The notes beneath the pieces are model-generated. The model was not told where the DNA came from and did no database searches. It saw only the letters and a program-made list of their open reading frames with translations. Both the position numbers and the translations under genes were made by a program. Positions 34,553 through 42,794 of a stretch of 64,000 nucleotides of DNA are shown piece after piece (position 1 is the stretch's first letter; every line of letters starts with the position of its first letter). The stretch covers positions 23,604 through 87,603 of the forward strand of contig NZ_FOWC01000025.1 in NCBI RefSeq assembly GCF_900115345.1. Direction: 5' to 3'. The DNA is from Amycolatopsis rubida (GTDB lineage Bacteria > Actinomycetota > Actinomycetes > Mycobacteriales > Pseudonocardiaceae).

Positions 34553-35881
34553 ATGGACCTCGTGGTGCGGGCCGCACGCGCGGTGACCCCCGCCGGTCTC
34601 GGGCCGGCGACGATCGGCGTGCGGGACGGCCGGATTGTCGCCGTGGAACCCGGCGTTGTCGAGATGGCGGGCGCGCGGGTCGTCGAGCTGGCTGACGACG
34701 AGGTGCTGCTGCCCGGTCTCGTGGACACCCACGTGCACGTCAACGACCCCGGCCGCGCCGAGTGGGAGGGCTTCGGGACCGCGACGCGCGCGGCTGCCGC
34801 CGGCGGCGTCACGACGATCGTGGACATGCCGCTCAACAGCCTGCCGCCGACGGTCGACGTGGCCGCGCTTGAGGTCAAGCGCAAGGCAGCGAGCGGTCGC
34901 GTGCACGTGGACGTCGGGTTCTGGGGCGGTGCGATTCCCGGCAACGAAGGCGATTTGCGCGGGCTGCACGACGAAGGCGTCTTCGGCTTCAAGTGCTTCC
35001 TGCTGCACTCCGGCGTCGACGAGTTTCCGCCTCTGGACGCGTCCGGTCTGGAATCCGCCCTGCGTGAGCTGAAGTCGTTCGACGCGCAGATGATCGTGCA
35101 CGCGGAGGATTCCGACGCGATCGAGGCCGCTCCCGACCCGCACGGCGAGAAGTACCACGACTTCCTCGGCTCCCGCCCGCGCGGCGCGGAAAACCTGGCC
35201 ATCACGCAGGTGATCGAAGCGGCTCGGCGCACTGGTGCTCGCGCGCACATTCTGCATCTGTCCTCTTCGGACGCTTTGCCGCTGATCGCCAGTGCCCGCC
35301 GCGAGGGGGTCGAGCTGTCGGTGGAAACCTGTCCGCACTACCTGTCGTTCGTCGCGGAGGAAATCCGGGACGGCGCAACGCAATTCAAGTGCTGCCCGCC
35401 GATCCGCGAGGCGGCGAACCGGGAACTGCTGTGGCAGGGTTTGGCGGACGGCGTGATCGACACGATCGTCAGCGACCATTCGCCGTGCACGCCGGAGCTG
35501 AAGCGCTTCGATACCGGCGATTTCGGCCTTGCGTGGGGCGGCATTTCCAGTCTGCAGCTGGGCCTGCCCGCGATCTGGACGCAGGCCCGCCAGCGCGGCT
35601 TCGGCCTGACCGACGTGGTGCGGTGGATGGCCGAGCGTCCGGCCGCGCAGGTCGGGATGACGCGCAAGGGCAAACTGGAAGTGGGCGGCGACGCCGATTT
35701 CTGCGTCTTCGCGCCGGACGAAGCCTTCGTGGTGGATGTCGCGAAGCTCAAACACCGCAACCCGGTGAGCGCGTACGACCAGCGTCCGCTGGCCGGCGTC
35801 GTGCGCGGCACGTGGCTGCGCGGCGAGCCGGTGACCGGCGGCGAAGCGAGGGGGACTCTGCTGACCCGGGGCAATTGCTGA
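34553..35881 (+). CDS. allB: allantoinase
   Basis: Allantoinase hydrolyses allantoin to allantoate. From ATG 34553, nine bases after GGAGG, the protein is 442 residues. It shows the metal motif DTHVHVNDPGR, FKCFLLHSG with the carboxylated-lysine position, VHAEDS, ILHLSS and SDHSPC, as in dihydroorotase-like cyclic amidohydrolases. An ATG at 34544 abuts the ribosome site and is unlikely. It is followed by allantoicase 16 bases on. Confidence 0.95.
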   Translation: MDLVVRAARAVTPAGLGPATIGVRDGRIVAVEPGVVEMAGARVVELADDEVLLPGLVDTHVHVNDPGRAEWEGFGTATRAAAAGGVTTIVDMPLNSLPPTVDVAALEVKRKAASGRVHVDVGFWGGAIPGNEGDLRGLHDEGVFGFKCFLLHSGVDEFPPLDASGLESALRELKSFDAQMIVHAEDSDAIEAAPDPHGEKYHDFLGSRPRGAENLAITQVIEAARRTGARAHILHLSSSDALPLIASARREGVELSVETCPHYLSFVAEEIRDGATQFKCCPPIREAANRELLWQGLADGVIDTIVSDHSPCTPELKRFDTGDFGLAWGGISSLQLGLPAIWTQARQRGFGLTDVVRWMAERPAAQVGMTRKGKLEVGGDADFCVFAPDEAFVVDVAKLKHRNPVSAYDQRPLAGVVRGTWLRGEPVTGGEARGTLLTRGNC

Positions 35882-35897
35882 AGAGATGGAGGAGCAC

Positions 35898-36905
35898 GTG
35901 TCCGACCGTCCGGAGTGGACTACCCAGCCCGATCTGGCCTCGCGCCTGTTCGGGGGCACCGTGATGTGGGCGAGCGACGAACTGTTCGCCGAAAAGGAAA
36001 ACCTGGTCAACCCGTGGCGGCCGGCGCACCGCGCCGAAACGTTCGGCCCGAAGGGCCAGGTGTACGACGGCTGGGAGACCCGGCGGCACCGCGAACCCGG
36101 CGACGACCACGCCCTCCTCCGCCTCGGCCTCGGCGGCGTGGTGTCCGGCGTGGTGGTGGACACGGCGTTCTTCAAGGGCAACTACCCGCCGTTCGTGTCC
36201 GTGGCGGCGACGTCGGCGCCCGGCTACCCGAGCGCGGCCGAACTGCAGGACGCCGACTGGGACCTCCTGGTCGACCACGAACCGGCGGCCGGCGACTCGG
36301 AGAACTACTACAAGGTGACGTCCCCGCGTCGCTACACCCACGTGCGCCTCACCCAGCACCCCGACGGCGGCGTCGCCCGGCTGAGGGTGCACGGTTCGCC
36401 GGTGCCCGACCCTTCGCTGCTCGACCCGCGCTCGCTGGACTTGGCGGCGCTGGAGAACGGCGCGGTCGTCACCGGGTGCAGCGACATGTTCTATTCGTCG
36501 CCGAACAACATGCTGTCGCCGGGCCTCGCCGCGCACCAGGCGGAGGGCTGGGAAACCGCCCGCCGCCGCGACGACGGCAACGACTGGGCGACGGTGTCCC
36601 TGGCAGGCGCGGGTTTGATCCGGTTCGTGGAGCTGGACACCGGCAACCTCAAGGGAAACGCGCCCGGCTGGGCCGCGGTGAGCGGCCGCCTCGACGAGGG
36701 CGAGTGGGTGGAACTGTTGCCGCGCACCAGGTTGCAGCCCGACACCCGGCACCGCTTCGCCCTGGCGGACGACGGCCCCGAGATCACGGAGGTCCGCCTG
36801 GACATCTACCCCGACGGCGGCCTCGCCCGGCTGCGGCTGTTCGGCGAGCTGAGCAAGCGCGGCCGGGAAGCCATGACGGCGCGGTTCGCGGAGACGTCGG
36901 ACTGA
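35898..36905 (+). CDS. alc: allantoicase
   Basis: Allantoicase converts allantoate to S-ureidoglycolate and urea. The 335-residue protein has the two tandem jelly-roll repeats of the family, seen as VVVDTAFFKGNYPP and VELDTGNLKGNAPG, each followed by a DGGxARLR element. GTG 35898 has GGAGG five bases upstream. It is in an operon with allB. The downstream ureidoglycolate lyase is not recognised here. Confidence 0.95.
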   Translation: MSDRPEWTTQPDLASRLFGGTVMWASDELFAEKENLVNPWRPAHRAETFGPKGQVYDGWETRRHREPGDDHALLRLGLGGVVSGVVVDTAFFKGNYPPFVSVAATSAPGYPSAAELQDADWDLLVDHEPAAGDSENYYKVTSPRRYTHVRLTQHPDGGVARLRVHGSPVPDPSLLDPRSLDLAALENGAVVTGCSDMFYSSPNNMLSPGLAAHQAEGWETARRRDDGNDWATVSLAGAGLIRFVELDTGNLKGNAPGWAAVSGRLDEGEWVELLPRTRLQPDTRHRFALADDGPEITEVRLDIYPDGGLARLRLFGELSKRGREAMTARFAETSD

Positions 36906-36970
36906 GTCTTCCCGGCCCCTGGCCCGGGACTTCCCTTGCCCGCCCGGCTCGGTTCGCGCCCGGGGACCGT

Positions 36971-37021
36971 CCGTGCGGGCCACCCTGAGGGAATCAGATT
37001 CCCTCAGGGTGGCCCGCACGG
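36971..37021. terminator. perfect 23-bp stem hairpin, copy 2 of the CAGA-loop family
   Basis: Two perfectly complementary 23-base arms (36971-36993, 36999-37021) flank the loop TCAGA, followed by CTTTT. It separates convergent allantoicase and the ESX-like operon. The apex matches the hairpin at 8192-8230 while the base of the stem differs in both strands. Confidence 0.8.
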
Positions 37022-37035
37022 CTTTTCCGGTCCGG

Positions 37036-38913
37036 TCACTCCGCGGCGGCCGGGTCCGGATGCTCCTGGCGCCACTGCTCGTCGGAGGTGTTCCAGGCTT
37101 CCTCGGCCTGCATCTGGATGTCGGTGATCGACTTGTCGAAGTTGACCGCGTCCTTGCCGGCCCAGCCGACGAAGTTCTTGCTGCTCTTGGCGTCGGACAT
37201 GGTCTTGAGGAAGGTGAACACCTTCGGATACTGCTTGAAGAACTCTTCCGGTCCCTTGACGATTTCCGACCAGACGTTCTTCCCGCCGGTGTACTGCTTG
37301 ATGCCGGGGATGTCGCAGACGTTCTTCAGCCAGCTTTCGTGCTTCTTCATCCAGCTGAACTCGTACGGCTTGAACGGGGACTGCGGGCCGGACCCGCCGC
37401 TTCCGCTGTTCCCGCCGCCCCCGTTTTCGTGGTTGGCGCCGCCCGGGTTGTCCTCGTGCTGATTGCCGCCCGGGGTGTCCTCGTGGTTGGTGTTGTTGCC
37501 ACCCGGGGTGTCTTCGTGGTTCGTGTTGCCGCCGGGCGGGTCCTCGTGATGGTTGTTCCCGCCCGGCGGGTCGTCGTGATGGTTGTTGCCGCCCGGGGAG
37601 TCGTCGTGTCCGGTGTTGCCGCCCGGCGAGTTCTCGTGGTGGTCGCCCCCTCCGCCCGGGGCGTCCTCGTGGTGCGTGTTGCCGCCCGGGGTGTCGTGCG
37701 GGCGGTCGGGCGGCGGGTTGAAGTGCTGGTCCGCGGCCAGCCAGGTGTCGAACGGGTCGTCCTCGTGCGGCTGGTTGTTCGGCCGCTCCTCGTGCGGATT
37801 GTTGTTGCCGCCCGGCGGATCCTCGTGATGGTTGTTGCCGCCCGGGGTGTTGTCGTGGCCGGTGTCGCCACCCGGGGTGTCTTCGTGGTTCGTGTTGCCG
37901 CCGGGCGGATCCTCGTGGTGGTTGTTGCCACCGGGAGCGTCCTCGTGACCTGTGTTGCCGCCGGGCGGATCCTCGTGGTGGTTGTTCCCGCCAGGAGTGT
38001 CCTCGTGCTGGTTGTTGCCGCCGGGAGCGTCGTCGTGCGGCGTGTTGTTCCCGCCGTGACCACCCTGTCCGCCTTGACCGCCCCCGCCGCCATGGCCGCC
38101 GCCGAGGTCGGTCATCTCGTGGTTGTTCCCGCCGCCGTGCGAGCCGCCGCCGCGACCGGGCTTCACCTTTTCCGCCAGTTGCGCCAGCCGGCTCGCGGTC
38201 CGGCCTCCGAGGCCGACCACCCGGGCGATCTTGGACGCCATCGTCAGCGCCAGCGAGATCCCCGACCGGATCACGTTCCCGACCCCGACCACGATCGACG
38301 CGCCGAACGTGAACGCCGCCATCGCGAGCGCGATCAGCATGGTCGCGATGACGTCGCCGAGGAACGTCGTGATCAGGTCGCGGATCAGCGAGCGCACCAC
38401 GGAGACCAGGGCCATCGTCGTTTTGACCACGTAGCCCGCGACGTCGACCGCGTGCCCGGCGCTGTCGATCTGGCCGCGCCGGTCGCCGATGTTCTTCTTG
38501 AACGCCTCGGCGCCCTCGCCCTGCCAGTTGGCGACCGTCTTCTGCAGCGTGGTGTCCAGGTCCTTCGCCGCGTTGCGCAGATTTTCGGCGGTCTTGTGCA
38601 GTTCCTCGGCCATCTTGCTGATCGCCGCGGGGTCGCCGGCGAGCTTGTCGAGGCCCTCTTTGAGGAACGAGATGTGCTCGATCAGCCAGCCGAGCCCGGC
38701 CGCGATCAGTTTGCCGAACGGGTCGAGGACGAACGCCGCGGTGTCCGCGATCGCGCCGACGATCGAGACGCCGATCTCGACCCCCACCGCGGCCGCGTCG
38801 GCTCCGTGCAGGTGCTGGATCTCCTGGATCGACGAGACGACGCTGTGCCAGCTGTCCGCGACACCCGCGCCGGTGGTGCTGTTCGAGTCGGTGATGGGCT
38901 CGACGACGCTCAT
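37036..38913 (-). CDS. WXG100-like protein with His-rich decapeptide repeats
   Basis: This 625-residue protein has hydrophobic helices at about 43-80, a WXG100-type helical hairpin (about 90-165) with WQG at 130-132, and a membrane-like segment at 184-215. A Gly-rich linker leads to about 19 repeats of H-[ED]-[DN]-x-P-G-G-N-x-x (about 291-495), interrupted at 377-406. A compact 110-residue C-terminal domain (513-625) with Trp-rich motifs follows. The WXG part suggests ESX (type VII) export. The repeats may bind metals. No toxin family is recognised. It overlaps the EspC-like gene by ATGA. Confidence 0.85.
   Translation of the reverse strand: MSVVEPITDSNSTTGAGVADSWHSVVSSIQEIQHLHGADAAAVGVEIGVSIVGAIADTAAFVLDPFGKLIAAGLGWLIEHISFLKEGLDKLAGDPAAISKMAEELHKTAENLRNAAKDLDTTLQKTVANWQGEGAEAFKKNIGDRRGQIDSAGHAVDVAGYVVKTTMALVSVVRSLIRDLITTFLGDVIATMLIALAMAAFTFGASIVVGVGNVIRSGISLALTMASKIARVVGLGGRTASRLAQLAEKVKPGRGGGSHGGGNNHEMTDLGGGHGGGGGQGGQGGHGGNNTPHDDAPGGNNQHEDTPGGNNHHEDPPGGNTGHEDAPGGNNHHEDPPGGNTNHEDTPGGDTGHDNTPGGNNHHEDPPGGNNNPHEERPNNQPHEDDPFDTWLAADQHFNPPPDRPHDTPGGNTHHEDAPGGGGDHHENSPGGNTGHDDSPGGNNHHDDPPGGNNHHEDPPGGNTNHEDTPGGNNTNHEDTPGGNQHEDNPGGANHENGGGGNSGSGGSGPQSPFKPYEFSWMKKHESWLKNVCDIPGIKQYTGGKNVWSEIVKGPEEFFKQYPKVFTFLKTMSDAKSSKNFVGWAGKDAVNFDKSITDIQMQAEEAWNTSDEQWRQEHPDPAAAE
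37429..38043 (-). repeat. 30-bp coding minisatellite in the WXG protein
   Basis: The decapeptide repeats of the 37036-38913 protein are encoded by about 19 imperfect 30-bp units in two blocks. Unit sequences vary at synonymous sites and in the x positions, showing old divergence with some near-identical neighbours. Such arrays can change copy number between strains. Confidence 0.8.
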
Positions 38914-39242
38914 TTCACCTGCTCCGGCTTGAACTTGTCGAACGCCTTCGCGAGGTCCTGGTCGCCCTTGCTGTACTGCTCGCTGGCCTGCCGCGTCTTG
39001 TCCGCGCTGTCGGTCACGTCCTTCGCGACGCCGTGCAGGTTGTCCGAGACGGCCTTCAGCGCGATCCGCGCGGGAATGGCGAGCACCTGCGCGAGCACGA
39101 CGCCGAACGCGTCGATGTCCCCGCCGTTGGCGTCGTCCACCGCCTTCGCGGAGTCGTTCACCGTCGGCACGGTCGTCTTGTCCAGGTACTCGCTGAATGT
39201 GTGCAACTCGTCCGTGTGGACGGTGAAGCCGTTCCCTGCCAC
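38910..39242 (-). CDS. EspC-like ESX secretion-associated protein
   Basis: The 110-residue helical protein starts at GTG 39242 with AAGGAG five bases upstream. The opening GFTVHTDELHTFSEYL and the later helix (ATL-poor, DNLHGVAKDVTDSADKT) resemble the DUF2580/EspC family of type VII substrates, which are WXG100-like but lack the WXG turn. It is coupled to the large WXG protein through ATGA, so the two probably form a secreted heterodimer. No ESX core genes are in the window. Confidence 0.78.
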   Translation of the reverse strand: MAGNGFTVHTDELHTFSEYLDKTTVPTVNDSAKAVDDANGGDIDAFGVVLAQVLAIPARIALKAVSDNLHGVAKDVTDSADKTRQASEQYSKGDQDLAKAFDKFKPEQVK

Positions 39243-39379
39243 CAACACTCCTTCGGCTGCCGCGATCGGGCCGCGCCGAGTAGAGCAGCGGAGGCTGAAC
39301 CGGAGGCGACGTCCGTGCGGACGAAGGGTGAACGAGAGCGCTTCCTGCCCGAGCGTGCGGGCCGGAATGAACGGACGGG

Positions 39380-39556
39380 TCAGCCGCGCGCGCTGGGCCG
39401 GTTCAGGTAGGCGGAGAAGGACGACAGCAGAGCCGCGACGCCGACGATCGCGGTGACCCACCACGGGCCGCCGCTCACCAGGTTGAACACGAACGCGGCT
39501 GCCATCAGGACGGCGGCGATGATGTTCCTGATCTGCAGCCCGGAGGGTTTCGCCAT
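39380..39556 (-). CDS. 58-residue two-helix membrane protein
   Basis: ATG 39556 opens a 58-residue frame with two hydrophobic helices (about 11-27 and 33-49) and short charged ends (MAKPSGLQIRN and YLNRPSARG). It is the first gene of the leftward ESX-like run, 137 bases before the EspC-like gene. The length and composition suggest a real small membrane protein of unknown function. Upstream GGAGG lies at 39557-39561 region in complement, close to the start. Confidence 0.6.
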   Translation of the reverse strand: MAKPSGLQIRNIIAAVLMAAAFVFNLVSGGPWWVTAIVGVAALLSSFSAYLNRPSARG

Positions 39557-39590
39557 GCCTCCACCCTCTCACGAGCACCGCGGCAGGGCC

Positions 39591-39624
39591 TTGTCCGCTG
39601 TTGGCTAGATTGCTAGCATCCTAG
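39591..39624 (+). promoter_or_regulatory. leaderless promoter with three 8-bp-spaced CTAG boxes
   Basis: TTGTCC (39591-39596), a 17-base spacer and TAGCAT (39614-39619) place the transcription start at or next to the ATG at 39626, implying a leaderless message; no ribosome site is present. CTAG occurs at 39605, 39613 and 39621, exactly 8 bp apart. CTAG is rare in GC-rich DNA, and 8-bp tandem boxes are the geometry used by MetJ/Arc-type ribbon-helix-helix proteins, which the first gene encodes. Confidence 0.6.
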
Positions 39625-39625
39625 G

Positions 39626-39790
39626 ATGGCCGGTGAAGAGGTCAAACAATTCAACGTCTACCTGCCGGTCGAACTGATCAAGCAGGTGAAGTACCGGGCG
39701 ATCGAGACCGAGCAGTCGCTGTCCGCGCTGGTCACCGCGGCCTTGCGGGCTTATCTCGGCACCCCGCCCGGACAACGAGAGGACGGCTGA
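39626..39790 (+). CDS. ribbon-helix-helix (CopG-like) DNA-binding protein
   Basis: The 54-residue protein has a beta strand (QFNVYLP), helix A (VELIKQVKYRAIETEQS) and helix B (LSALVTAALRAYLG), the classic ribbon-helix-helix layout. Arc/MetJ dimers insert the strand in the major groove. It probably represses its own operon through the CTAG boxes over its promoter. No toxin gene follows; a VOC protein starts one base after the stop, so it is not a normal toxin-antitoxin pair. Confidence 0.8.
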   Translation: MAGEEVKQFNVYLPVELIKQVKYRAIETEQSLSALVTAALRAYLGTPPGQREDG

Positions 39791-39791
39791 C

Positions 39792-40118
39792 ATGAGCGAC
39801 GGCATCACGATGTTCGTCATGGAGACGCACAACTGGGGCAAGACCGCGAAGTTCCTGCAGCGCGTGGGATTCAGCCTCGATTTCGAGACCGACCACAACT
39901 CGGGGCAGCTCTCGAACGGCGACGGCGCGCCGGTGTTCGTCGTCGAGGTGCCCGAAAACCAGGAGCCGCGCACGGCCGTGGTGGTGGCGGTGCCGGACGA
40001 GTCGGTCGACGCGGAACTCGACGTCGTCACGCAGTTCGAAGACACCCACTACGGCACGCGCGAGATGACCGTGCGCGACCCGGACGGCCGGATCTGGACG
40101 CTGCGGGCCCCGAAGTGA
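39792..40118 (+). CDS. VOC (glyoxalase/dioxygenase fold) protein
   Basis: The 108-residue protein has one vicinal-oxygen-chelate module: ITMFVMETHNWGKTAKFLQ at the start and REMTVRDPDGRIWTLRAP at the end. Few metal-ligand histidines or glutamates are clear, so it could be a binding or sequestration protein rather than an enzyme. It is sandwiched between the ribbon-helix-helix gene and a methyltransferase, overlapping the latter by GTGA. Confidence 0.82.
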   Translation: MSDGITMFVMETHNWGKTAKFLQRVGFSLDFETDHNSGQLSNGDGAPVFVVEVPENQEPRTAVVVAVPDESVDAELDVVTQFEDTHYGTREMTVRDPDGRIWTLRAPK

Positions 40119-40936
40119 GCGAGCCGGACCACACCGCGGTGCGCGTCGCGTTGTGGCGTGCGCTGCACGTGCTCGCCGATCCGCCGCCGCACGCGCTGGC
40201 CGACGAGATTGGTCTCCGGCTGGCCGATCCGGGCCCGGACTGGCGGTCCCGGCCGGACATGGACCTGGACTTCACCCGGCGGTTCCGCGCGGGAATCGCG
40301 GTGCGCAGCCGGTTTGTCGAAGATCTGGTACGCGAACGCGGGGTCTCGCAGTACGTCCTGCTCGGCGCCGGGCTGGACACGTTCGCGCAGCGGGAACCGG
40401 AACTGGGTGTGCGAGTGTTCGAGATCGACCAGCCGGGGACGCAGGAGTGGAAACGCGCGCGGCTGGCCGAACTGGGGCTGCCCGCCCCGCACCGGTTCGT
40501 GCCGGTCGATTTCGAATCCGGCGAGCAGTGGCCGGAACGCTTGGCCGCCAACGGTTTCGAGCTGGAGAAACCCGCGGTGGTGGCCTCGACCGGAGTCAGC
40601 ATGTACTTGACTCGCGAGGCGAACGCCGCGACGTTGCGCGCGCTCGCCGAGTTCGCGCCGGGCACCGTGGTGGCGATGACGTTCCAGATGCCGGAGGAGT
40701 ATCTGGACGAACCCGATCGCGCGGCCCGGGCAGCGGCGATGAAGGGCGCGAAGGCGGCGGGGACGCCGTTCGTGAGCTTCTTCGCGCCGGACGAGATGCT
40801 GGATTTCGCGCGAGAGTGCGGTTTTCACGACGTCCGGCAGGTCAGCGCGGCGGAGTTGACCAAGCGGTATCTGCCGAACCGTTCGGACGGGCTGGCGGCG
40901 TCGGGGGAGGAGTTCCTGGTCGCGACGGTCAGCTGA
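40115..40936 (+). CDS. class I SAM-dependent methyltransferase (LCM/TIGR00027 type)
   Basis: The 273-residue protein belongs to the leucine-carboxyl-methyltransferase-like family common in mycobacteria and relatives. It shows TRRFRAGIAVRSRFVE, the SAM loop VLLGAGLDTFAQR, FEIDQPGTQEWKR and VVASTGVSMYL. Substrate unknown; small carboxylates or secondary metabolites are likely. It is translationally coupled to the VOC gene. Confidence 0.88.
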   Translation: MSEPDHTAVRVALWRALHVLADPPPHALADEIGLRLADPGPDWRSRPDMDLDFTRRFRAGIAVRSRFVEDLVRERGVSQYVLLGAGLDTFAQREPELGVRVFEIDQPGTQEWKRARLAELGLPAPHRFVPVDFESGEQWPERLAANGFELEKPAVVASTGVSMYLTREANAATLRALAEFAPGTVVAMTFQMPEEYLDEPDRAARAAAMKGAKAAGTPFVSFFAPDEMLDFARECGFHDVRQVSAAELTKRYLPNRSDGLAASGEEFLVATVS

Positions 40937-41023
40937 AGCTGGACGGAACGCGGCCGCCGGAGCGGCAGGTCGCCGAGACGACCGGGTCCGGACGGCGTTG
41001 CCCCGGCACCGCTCGTGGCCTGG

Positions 41024-41500
41024 TCAGGGTGCGGACTGCCGCCGGGAACTGATCACCCCCGTGTTGAACCCGGCGAGATGCAGCCCGCCGGCGAACCGCG
41101 CGTGTTCGATCTTCACACAGCGGTTCATCACCACGTCCAGCCCCGCCTCGCGGGCGCGGTCCGCCACCGGTTCGTGCCACAGGCCGAGCTGGAGCCACAA
41201 CGTCCGCGCGCCGGCCTCGATGACCTCCTCGGCCACCCCGGGGAGGTCGTCGTGCTTGCGGAACACGCTCACCAGATCCAGATCGCCCGGCACGTCCGCC
41301 AGCGACGGATACACCGGCCGCCCCAGCAGCGTGCCGAGCCGCGGGTTCACGAAATTGACCTCGTACCGCGTCGAAGACAGCAGATACGTCGCCACGAAGT
41401 AGCTCGGCCGCGCCGGATTCGCCGACGCGCCCACGACCGTCACCGATTTCGCGCGCCCGAGAAGACGCCGCCGTTCGACCGCTCCGACGTCGTAGCTCAC
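41024..41500 (-). CDS. CoA-binding domain protein
   Basis: The 158-residue protein is a YccU-type CoA_binding Rossmann protein: VTVVGASANPARPSYFVATYLL at the N-terminus, then VYPSLADVPGDLDLVSVFR and a C-terminal MNRCVKIEHARF motif. GTG 41500 overlaps the stop of the sulfhydrylase gene. The pairing with O-acetylhomoserine sulfhydrylase is recurrent in actinobacteria, but the role is unknown. Confidence 0.88.
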   Translation of the reverse strand: MSYDVGAVERRRLLGRAKSVTVVGASANPARPSYFVATYLLSSTRYEVNFVNPRLGTLLGRPVYPSLADVPGDLDLVSVFRKHDDLPGVAEEVIEAGARTLWLQLGLWHEPVADRAREAGLDVVMNRCVKIEHARFAGGLHLAGFNTGVISSRRQSAP

Positions 41501-42783
41501 GCGTTCACCGCCTGTTCGAGGGCCTGGTCGAGGTCCCACAGCAGATCCTCGACGTCCTCCAGCCCGACGGACAGCCGGATCAAGTCCGCGCCGACGCCCG
41601 CCGCGGCGAGCTGCTCCTCGGACAGTTGCGCGTGTGTCGTCGAGGCCGGATGGATCACCAACGTCCGCGCGTCGCCGACGTTCGCCAAGTGCGACAACAG
41701 TTCCACCGACTCCACGAACTTCTCGCCCGCCGCGCGTCCGCCCTTCACCCCGAACGAGAACACCGCGCCGGGCCCCTGCGGCAGATACCGCGCCGCCCGC
41801 TCGTGATCCGGATGATCGGGCAACCCCGCGTAAGACACCCACGCGACCCGCGGGTCCGCGTTCAGGTACTCCGCGATCGCCTGCGCGTTGACGACATGCG
41901 CGTCCATCCGCTGCGGCAGCGTTTCCACGCCCTGCAGCAGCAGAAACGCCGAATGCGGTGACAGCACCGCGCCGATGTCGCGCAATTGCTCCGCGCGCAG
42001 CCGTGTGCAGAACGCGTACTCGCCGAAGTTCTCCCAGTACTTGAGCCCGCCGTAACTGTCGACGGTCTCGGTCATCCGGGGGAACTTTCCGTTGCCCCAG
42101 TTGAAGGTTCCCGCCTCGACGACGATCCCGCCGAGCGTCGTGCCGTGCCCGCCGAGGAACTTCGTGGCGGAGTGCAGGACGATGTCCGCGCCTTGCTCGA
42201 TCGGGCGGCAGAGGTACGGCGTGGCGAGCGTCGCGTCGACCACGAGCGGAATGTCGTGCGAACGCGCGAGATCGGCCAGTCCGTCGAGGTCCGCGATCGC
42301 GCCGCTCGGGTTGCCGATCACCTCGGTGTAGATCAGCTTCGTGCGGTCGGTCACCGCTTTGGCGTAGTCCTCGGTGTCGCCGCGCACGAATGTCGTCTCG
42401 ACGCCGAACCGCGCGAGTGTTCCGGTGAGCTGCGTGACGGTGCCGCCGTACAGCCCGGCAGCCGACACGATGTGGTCGCCAGCCTCCGCGAGCGCCGCGA
42501 ACGTCAGGAACTCCGCCGCCTGCCCGCTGGCCGTCGCGACCCCGCCGATGGCCCCTTCGAGACTCGCGATGCGCTCCTCGAACGCCGCGACGGTCGGGTT
42601 GCCGATCCGGCTGTAGATATTCCCGTACTTCTGCAGCGCGAACAGATTGGCCGCGTCGGCCGCGTCCTCGAACACGAAGCTGGTCGTCTGGTAGATCGGC
42701 ACCGCGCGGGCCCCGGTCGCGGGGTCGGGAGTGCCGCCGGCGTGCAAGGCACGGGTGCGGAAGCCCCAAGTGCGTTCGTTCAT
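41497..42783 (-). CDS. metY: O-acetylhomoserine sulfhydrylase
   Basis: This PLP enzyme of the Cys/Met metabolism family makes homocysteine from O-acetylhomoserine and sulfide. From ATG 42783 the protein is 428 residues, with YSRIGNPT, the substrate-tyrosine region, VDATLATPYLCRP and the PLP lysine in HSATKFLGGHGTTLGG. A 13-residue N-terminal extension of the frame is rejected. No SAM riboswitch is seen, since the upstream gene ends 11 bases away. Confidence 0.94.
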   Translation of the reverse strand: MNERTWGFRTRALHAGGTPDPATGARAVPIYQTTSFVFEDAADAANLFALQKYGNIYSRIGNPTVAAFEERIASLEGAIGGVATASGQAAEFLTFAALAEAGDHIVSAAGLYGGTVTQLTGTLARFGVETTFVRGDTEDYAKAVTDRTKLIYTEVIGNPSGAIADLDGLADLARSHDIPLVVDATLATPYLCRPIEQGADIVLHSATKFLGGHGTTLGGIVVEAGTFNWGNGKFPRMTETVDSYGGLKYWENFGEYAFCTRLRAEQLRDIGAVLSPHSAFLLLQGVETLPQRMDAHVVNAQAIAEYLNADPRVAWVSYAGLPDHPDHERAARYLPQGPGAVFSFGVKGGRAAGEKFVESVELLSHLANVGDARTLVIHPASTTHAQLSEEQLAAAGVGADLIRLSVGLEDVEDLLWDLDQALEQAVNA

Positions 42784-42794
42784 CGACCGCCACG

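Noticed and set aside
37429..38043. CRISPR-like regular repeats
   Set aside because: Units are 30 bp without spacers, vary in sequence, and encode an in-frame peptide repeat.
39626..40118. Toxin-antitoxin pair
   Set aside because: The partner of the ribbon-helix-helix gene is a VOC protein, not a RelE, PIN or other toxin fold.
42784..42794. SAM riboswitch before metY
   Set aside because: Only 11 bases separate the upstream gene from metY, so there is no room.
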